From Bog-473 sp963741995 (GTDB lineage Bacteria; Actinomycetota; Acidimicrobiia; Acidimicrobiales; RAAP-2): a stretch of DNA of 64,000 nucleotides. Location of the stretch: positions 310,001 to 374,000 of the forward strand of contig CAVUKI010000001.1 in assembly GCA_963741995.1 (NCBI GenBank), written 5' to 3'. Below, piece by piece: positions 60,409 to 64,000 of this stretch (position 1 is the first letter of the stretch; each line of letters starts with the position of its first letter). Position numbers and translations under genes: made by a program. The notes under the pieces are model-generated. The model saw only the letters and a program-made list of their open reading frames with translations, was not told the DNA's origin and ran no database searches.

Positions 60409-60500
60409 TGCGTCAGTTTCACGCCGGACGACCGGCCGGTCCGTGCCGCCTGCATCGGCCTGGGCGTCTCTCACCTGAACGTCCGGGCCTCTCTCGGCCG
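60409..60500 (+). pseudogene. N-terminal remnant of a Gfo/Idh/MocA dehydrogenase
   Basis: The frame reads SFTPDDRPVRAACIGLGVSH then LNVRASL, matching FVPYDRPVRAAVIGLG and LNIRAY of the dehydrogenase at 48577-49674. The match stops abruptly and no further part of the enzyme is found up to 60685. It is a fragment without a start codon, in the 412-base gap between desaturase and RDD genes; the rest of the gap holds nothing I can support. Confidence 0.5.
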
Positions 60501-60672
60501 TTCCGGCGTCGCGGGGCGTGGGTCGACGACCAGCTCTCCAGATCGGCTTCCCCGGGCCCGGATGGAGTCTCCTCAAGGGTGCACCCGCTCTTGCGGTGCC
60601 GCCCGAGCACGCTGGCGATCATGGAGCCTCTCCCGCCCGCCGCCGGCCTGGGTGACGGAGGCCTCTGGCCGG

Positions 60673-60678
60673 TACAAT
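60673..60678 (+). promoter_or_regulatory. -10 box for a leaderless RDD gene
   Basis: TACAAT ends seven bases before the GTG at 60686, so transcription should begin at or next to the start codon. GTGACG at 60652-60657 is a weak -35 candidate, 15 bases upstream. Confidence 0.45.
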
Positions 60679-60685
60679 TTCGCGC

Positions 60686-61174
60686 GTGGTCCGCAAGCAA
60701 CGGGCAGCGAGTCTCGGGCGGCGCATCGGCGCGCTGGCCTTGACCGTCGTCTTGCTGGTGGGAACGCTGGTCGTCGGCTGGCTCATCTGGAGCGTCTTCG
60801 AATGGCGTCAAAGCCGCACGCCGAGTTACCGGCTCCTCGGGCTGCGCGTCGTCAGAACGTCCGACAGGCAGCGGATCGGCTTGGGGCGGTCGTTCCTGCG
60901 CAGCGGCGTCTGCTGCACGATCCTGGTGGTCCCAACCGTGATCATCGGCGCGGTCGTCCTGCTCTGCTTCGCGTTCGGTGCCTCGCCACCGGACGGCTTG
61001 TTCCGCCAGCCGCGCGCCGCCCCCTGGGACTTCCTCACCGCCACGACAGTGCTGGACGAGCGCGCCCGGGCGAAGGTGCAGCCCGGTGCCGAGTTCCGGC
61101 CCATTGAGCCTGTCGATCTTGCGGGCACAACCGTGGTGGAACTGCCGCAGTCGAACGGGCACACCCTGAACTGA
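60686..61174 (+). CDS. RDD family membrane protein
   Basis: A 162-residue protein with two clear membrane segments (LALTVVLLVGTLVVGWLIW and ILVVPTVIIGAVVLLCFAF). Between them is the typical RDD stretch TPSYRLLGLRVVRTSDRQRIGLGRSFLR. The C-terminal 60 residues are soluble, rich in Pro/Ala. Probably transcribed without a leader. Function of the family is unclear, with transport or Na+/H+ exchange reported for some members. Converges on zwf. Confidence 0.75.
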   Translation: MVRKQRAASLGRRIGALALTVVLLVGTLVVGWLIWSVFEWRQSRTPSYRLLGLRVVRTSDRQRIGLGRSFLRSGVCCTILVVPTVIIGAVVLLCFAFGASPPDGLFRQPRAAPWDFLTATTVLDERARAKVQPGAEFRPIEPVDLAGTTVVELPQSNGHTLN

Positions 61175-61192
61175 CGGCCGCCGGCCCCTGAC

Positions 61193-62677
61193 TCAACCGG
61201 CGGGGTTCCCTCGCCAGCGGCGCTCGAAGGGCAGCCGCCAGGTGCGTGGCGCGATCAGTTCGTTGATGGTTGGCGGACCCCAGCTGCCCTCGGGGTAGCT
61301 CTGCACCGGGGGAGCATCCTCCAGCAACGGTGTCGACACCTCCCACAAGCGTTCGATGCCCTCCGCCGTGTTGAACAGGGTGTGGTCGCCGATCATTGCG
61401 TCGTGGATGAGGCGTTCGTAGGCCTCGAGCACGTCAGCGTCCTGCCCCGTCTCGTGCAATGCGAACTGGAGGCTCAGCTTCTCGAGCTTCATGCCCGGCC
61501 CGGGCTTCTTCCCGTAGAAGGAGAGGGACAGCTTCGACGAGTCGGCCAGGTCGAAGGTGAGGTGGTCGGGGCCTTGGGCACCCACGCCGGAGCCGGCGGG
61601 GAACATGGACTTGGGAGGCTCGCGGAACGCGATGGAGATGATGCGCTCGCCGCCGCCGAGCTTCTTGCCGGTGCGCAGGAAGAAGGGCACGCCTGCCCAG
61701 CGCCAGTTGTCGATCTCCACCTTGAGCGCCACGAAGGTCTCGGTGTCCGAGTTTTCCGCCACGCCCGGAATGTTGCGGTAGCCCTCGTACTGCCCTCGCA
61801 CGACCTCGGTCACATCAACAGGGCGCATCGAGCGGAAGACCTTGTTCTTCTCCTCGTTGATGGGGCCGGCCGAGAGTGCCGTGGGCGGCTCCATGGCCAT
61901 GAAGCCCAAAATCTGGAAGAGATGGGTAACCACCATGTCCTTGAAGGCGCCCGTCGCCTCGTAGAAGGCGACGCGATCGTCGACCCCCAGGGTCTCGGGC
62001 ACGTCGATCTGCACGTGGTCTATGTGGTCCCGGTTCCAGATGGGCTCGAAGAGGCCGTTGGCGAAGCGGAAGGCAAGGATGTTCTGGGCCGCCTCCTTCC
62101 CGAGGAAGTGGTCGATACGGAAGATCTGCTGTTCGTCGAAGACGGAGTGCAGCATGTCGTTGAGCGCCACCGCGCTGGCCAGATCGGTTCCGAAGGGCTT
62201 CTCCATGACCACCCGCGACCGCTCGACCAGCTTGGCGTCCGAGATCATCTGGATCACGGCGCGGTCCGCCGCCGGCGGCACGCTCAGGTAGTGCAGCCGG
62301 CGGGGCTCGCCGCCCATGTCCTTCTCGACGGCGGCCACGTGGTCGGCCAGCGCCTCGGCCTCCGCCGAAGTCGAGCAGAAGCTCAGCCGCTTCTCGAAGT
62401 TCGCCCACTGCAGCAACGAGATCTTGTCCGTGGAGAACTCGTCGACGGCATGGCGGGCCAGGTGCCGGAACTCCTCGTCGGTGAGGGTGCTGGTCGAGCT
62501 GCCGACGATGCGGTAGTCGGGCATCATCCCGGTCATGGCCAGGTGCAGAAGGCCGGGGAGCAGCTTGCGCGCCGCCAAGTCACCGGTGGCGCCGAACAGG
62601 ATGATGACATGGGGCTCAATCCGGTAGCCCGGCGCGGCCGGGTCCACCGTCTGGCCCAGGTCGACCACCTCGGTCAT
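61193..62677 (-). CDS. zwf: glucose-6-phosphate 1-dehydrogenase
   Basis: A 494-residue enzyme oxidising glucose 6-phosphate to 6-phosphogluconolactone. N-terminal GATGDLAARKLLPGL is the NADP loop, EKPFGTDLASA the conserved EKP, and IFRIDHFLGKEAAQNIL the active site with catalytic His and Lys. PVDVTEVVRGQYEGY and GVPFFLRTGKKL are further Zwf blocks. ATG at 62677 overlaps the preceding amidohydrolase stop (ATGA), an unusual partner. pgl, gnd or opcA are not adjacent. Supplies NADPH and feeds the pentose phosphate pathway, as would the sugar island upstream. Confidence 0.96.
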   Translation of the reverse strand: MTEVVDLGQTVDPAAPGYRIEPHVIILFGATGDLAARKLLPGLLHLAMTGMMPDYRIVGSSTSTLTDEEFRHLARHAVDEFSTDKISLLQWANFEKRLSFCSTSAEAEALADHVAAVEKDMGGEPRRLHYLSVPPAADRAVIQMISDAKLVERSRVVMEKPFGTDLASAVALNDMLHSVFDEQQIFRIDHFLGKEAAQNILAFRFANGLFEPIWNRDHIDHVQIDVPETLGVDDRVAFYEATGAFKDMVVTHLFQILGFMAMEPPTALSAGPINEEKNKVFRSMRPVDVTEVVRGQYEGYRNIPGVAENSDTETFVALKVEIDNWRWAGVPFFLRTGKKLGGGERIISIAFREPPKSMFPAGSGVGAQGPDHLTFDLADSSKLSLSFYGKKPGPGMKLEKLSLQFALHETGQDADVLEAYERLIHDAMIGDHTLFNTAEGIERLWEVSTPLLEDAPPVQSYPEGSWGPPTINELIAPRTWRLPFERRWRGNPAG

Positions 62678-63858
62678 GCAGGCCTCCGCTCGTTGAGTTC
62701 GGACACGTTGCCCCCCATGATCTTGGGCACCGACTCGGCGGGGAGCTTCTGCAGCTCGGACACCCAGTCGGTCGGCTCCGGCAGACCTTCAATGTGCGGC
62801 CAGTCCGATCCGAAAATCACCCGGTCGTCCCCCATGAGATCCACGATCTCACCGACGTCGTCTTCCCAGAACGGGTTGATCCACACGTTGCGACGGAAGG
62901 TCAGGACAGGGTCCTCGGAGAAGTAGCCTGGCATGCGCCGGGTGGTCGTGCGCAGCTTGCCGAAGAGAGGGGCGAGGAATTCGGAGCCGTTCTCGACGGA
63001 GGCGATGCGCACGTTGGGAAAGCGGTCGAACAGCTTCTCGAGCAGCAGCGTGGCCAGGAAGTCGTGTGCGGCCCGCTCAATGGCGAACATCTTGATGCTC
63101 GGACGGGACGGCCCGGCGCGGAAGGAGGCGGAAAAGCCGTCCGTCGCATACCCGTTGGAGGACAGTCCGGCGTCGCCGGCGTGGACCACCACCGTGATGC
63201 CGGATTCGTTGACCCTGGCCCAGAACGGGTCGAACACGTCGGCCGCCGGTGAGAGGGGCCCGCCGACCGTGATGGGGGCCGCCGCCCGCATCACGACCGC
63301 TCGGGCGTCCTGGTCGAGCGCCCATTCCAGCTCGCGCACCGCCTCGTCGATGTCGGCCAGTGAGATGTACGGAGCGGCGAAGATGCGGTCCTTGTAGGCC
63401 ATGCCCCAATCCTCGGCCAGCCACCGGTTGAAGGCCCGGAAGAGCAGCACGACGGCGCCCGTGTCGTGCTTGAGCGACTCCTCGTACAGCATGCCCAGGG
63501 TGGGGAAGAGCCAGACTTTGGACAGGTTCTGGGCGTCCATGGTGGTGAGGCGGGCGTCGCGGTCGCGGTACTCGGGGCGGATCGGCTCGGGCTTGCCCAT
63601 CAGCTCGTGCATGGGCCGGCCGTCGGGGTTGCCGCGGAAGTAGTCGACGAGCGCCCCGGCCGGCGCGATCGGGTTGAAGGTGGGGTTGGTCACGGCCCGG
63701 CTGACCCGCCCGCCCAGCGCGTGGTAGCGCCGGCCGTTGACGTCGACCCACTCGATCACCCGCGGCCCCAGCTTCGGGTCGAGATGACGGGTGAAGGCAT
63801 CGAGCGCTTCGTAATAGTGGTTGTCCGCGTCGAAGACGGGCGAGTCGACAGGGTGCAT
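62674..63858 (-). CDS. amidohydrolase family 2 metal-dependent hydrolase
   Basis: A 394-residue TIM-barrel hydrolase. DSPVFDADNHYYEALDAF at the start, LTTMDAQNLSKVWLFPTLG, NRWLAEDWG, TVVVHAGDAG (metal His), IASVENGSEF and VIFGSDWPHIEG (terminal D-W-P-H) are all typical of the Amidohydro_2 branch also seen at 27110. ATG at 63858. Its stop overlaps the zwf start, so zwf depends on this transcript. Substrate unknown; members hydrolyse or decarboxylate aromatic and lactone compounds. Confidence 0.9.
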   Translation of the reverse strand: MHPVDSPVFDADNHYYEALDAFTRHLDPKLGPRVIEWVDVNGRRYHALGGRVSRAVTNPTFNPIAPAGALVDYFRGNPDGRPMHELMGKPEPIRPEYRDRDARLTTMDAQNLSKVWLFPTLGMLYEESLKHDTGAVVLLFRAFNRWLAEDWGMAYKDRIFAAPYISLADIDEAVRELEWALDQDARAVVMRAAAPITVGGPLSPAADVFDPFWARVNESGITVVVHAGDAGLSSNGYATDGFSASFRAGPSRPSIKMFAIERAAHDFLATLLLEKLFDRFPNVRIASVENGSEFLAPLFGKLRTTTRRMPGYFSEDPVLTFRRNVWINPFWEDDVGEIVDLMGDDRVIFGSDWPHIEGLPEPTDWVSELQKLPAESVPKIMGGNVSELNERRPA

Positions 63859-63895
63859 GGTCAGCCTTCCGCGAGCGTGCGCAACACCGCAGACT

Positions 63896-64000
63896 CTATT
63901 GGCTGCGGGTCGGCGGACCCGCCGACGTGTGGGCGGCCCCGGTCGGGTCGACCGCCCAGGCCGGCGCCTCGCCCCAGCGATCCCCGTGGACCAGCTCGGG
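63896..64000 (-). CDS. C-terminal end of an unidentified gene (cut by the window edge)
   Basis: Reading on the minus strand from the edge, PELVHGDRWGEAPAWAVD then PTGAAHTSAGPPTRSQ ends in TAG at 63896-63898, without a stop before. Only about 34 residues are visible, too few to name a family. If real it precedes the amidohydrolase on the same strand with a 37-base gap. Confidence 0.35.
   Translation of the reverse strand, partial: PELVHGDRWGEAPAWAVDPTGAAHTSAGPPTRSQ

Noticed and set aside
59416..61107. A 563-codon plus-strand open frame across cyclase end, desaturase and RDD gene
   Set aside because: It is antisense to well-supported genes; only the short 60409-60500 part resembles a real protein, and that as a remnant.
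1..64000. CRISPR array, prophage or insertion sequence
   Set aside because: No regularly spaced repeats, no phage structural or integrase genes and no transposase were found on either strand.

Overview
The window is a contiguous piece of a high-GC, soil-type actinobacterial chromosome. Mycothiol-type maleylpyruvate isomerase-fold proteins, an Rv1264-like adenylate cyclase, [3Fe-4S] P450 ferredoxins, several metal-dependent amidohydrolases, frequent GTG starts and GTGA/ATGA stop-start overlaps all fit. I suspect Acidimicrobiia or a neighbouring uncultured lineage, but no rRNA or ribosomal gene is present to prove it. No tRNA, CRISPR array, intact transposon or prophage was seen.

Layout. 0-5.3 kb: GH78 alpha-L-rhamnosidase, an amidohydrolase and a convergent GH1 beta-glucosidase. 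5.3-9.1 kb: a MarR regulator followed by an acyl-CoA mutase large subunit with isobutyryl-CoA mutase fingerprints, a carboxymuconolactone decarboxylase-like protein, a 3-hydroxyisobutyrate dehydrogenase-like enzyme and a ferredoxin. 9.1-11.2 kb: an orphan branched-chain-type binding protein and an alpha/beta hydrolase. 11.3-14.7 kb: a decayed GH2/esterase remnant and a patch of unrelated small genes (DUF1801, acetyltransferase, VOC, Mug glycosylase). 14.7-27 kb: a sugar catabolic island with xylA, xylB, a LacI regulator, a Gfo/Idh/MocA aldose dehydrogenase, a LarA-type nickel-pincer racemase/epimerase, a fructuronate reductase (UxuB type), a second LacI regulator, beta-glucuronidase, a shikimate-kinase-fold kinase and glucuronate isomerase (uxaC). 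27.1-34.1 kb: an amidohydrolase, a surface protein and a complete Liv-type ABC importer. 34.3-44.5 kb: an MprF/AglD-like membrane protein with a kinase-like insert, cysteine dioxygenase, rhodanese, an ArsR-SRPBCC-DinB operon, an FMN reductase, and two phytanoyl-CoA dioxygenase-like genes around a GNAT and an enoyl-CoA hydratase. 44.7-55.3 kb: P450 plus ferredoxin, MFS pump with TetR, MocA dehydrogenase, SDR, Baeyer-Villiger-type monooxygenase, quinone oxidoreductase-like MDR, TetR with an epimerase. 55.3-64 kb: PanE-like reductase, another binding protein, cupin, lipoprotein, class III cyclase, fatty-acid desaturase, RDD protein, zwf and an amidohydrolase.

The most interesting idea is in 18.4-27 kb. 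The genes present would release glucuronate (beta-glucuronidase), isomerise it to fructuronate (UxaC) and reduce it to mannonate (UxuB), yet no mannonate dehydratase or KDG kinase is visible. Instead there is a LarA-family protein with all its nickel-pincer residues and a small P-loop kinase translationally coupled to uxaC. A mannonate-to-gluconate epimerisation followed by phosphorylation to 6-phosphogluconate would close the route, and zwf lies in the same window. This is inference; the kinase keeps shikimate-binding residues, which weakens that last step.

Two LacI-type operator families tie the sugar genes together: four TGnnAnCGnTnnCA sites (GH78, first amidohydrolase, GH2 remnant, xylA) and two copies of TGCAAAGCTTTGCA (GH1 and uxaC). 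Many genes, especially between 24.9 and 28.9 kb, are broken by single-base indels (mostly insertions) that leave the protein otherwise intact. Sequence error is more likely there than true decay.
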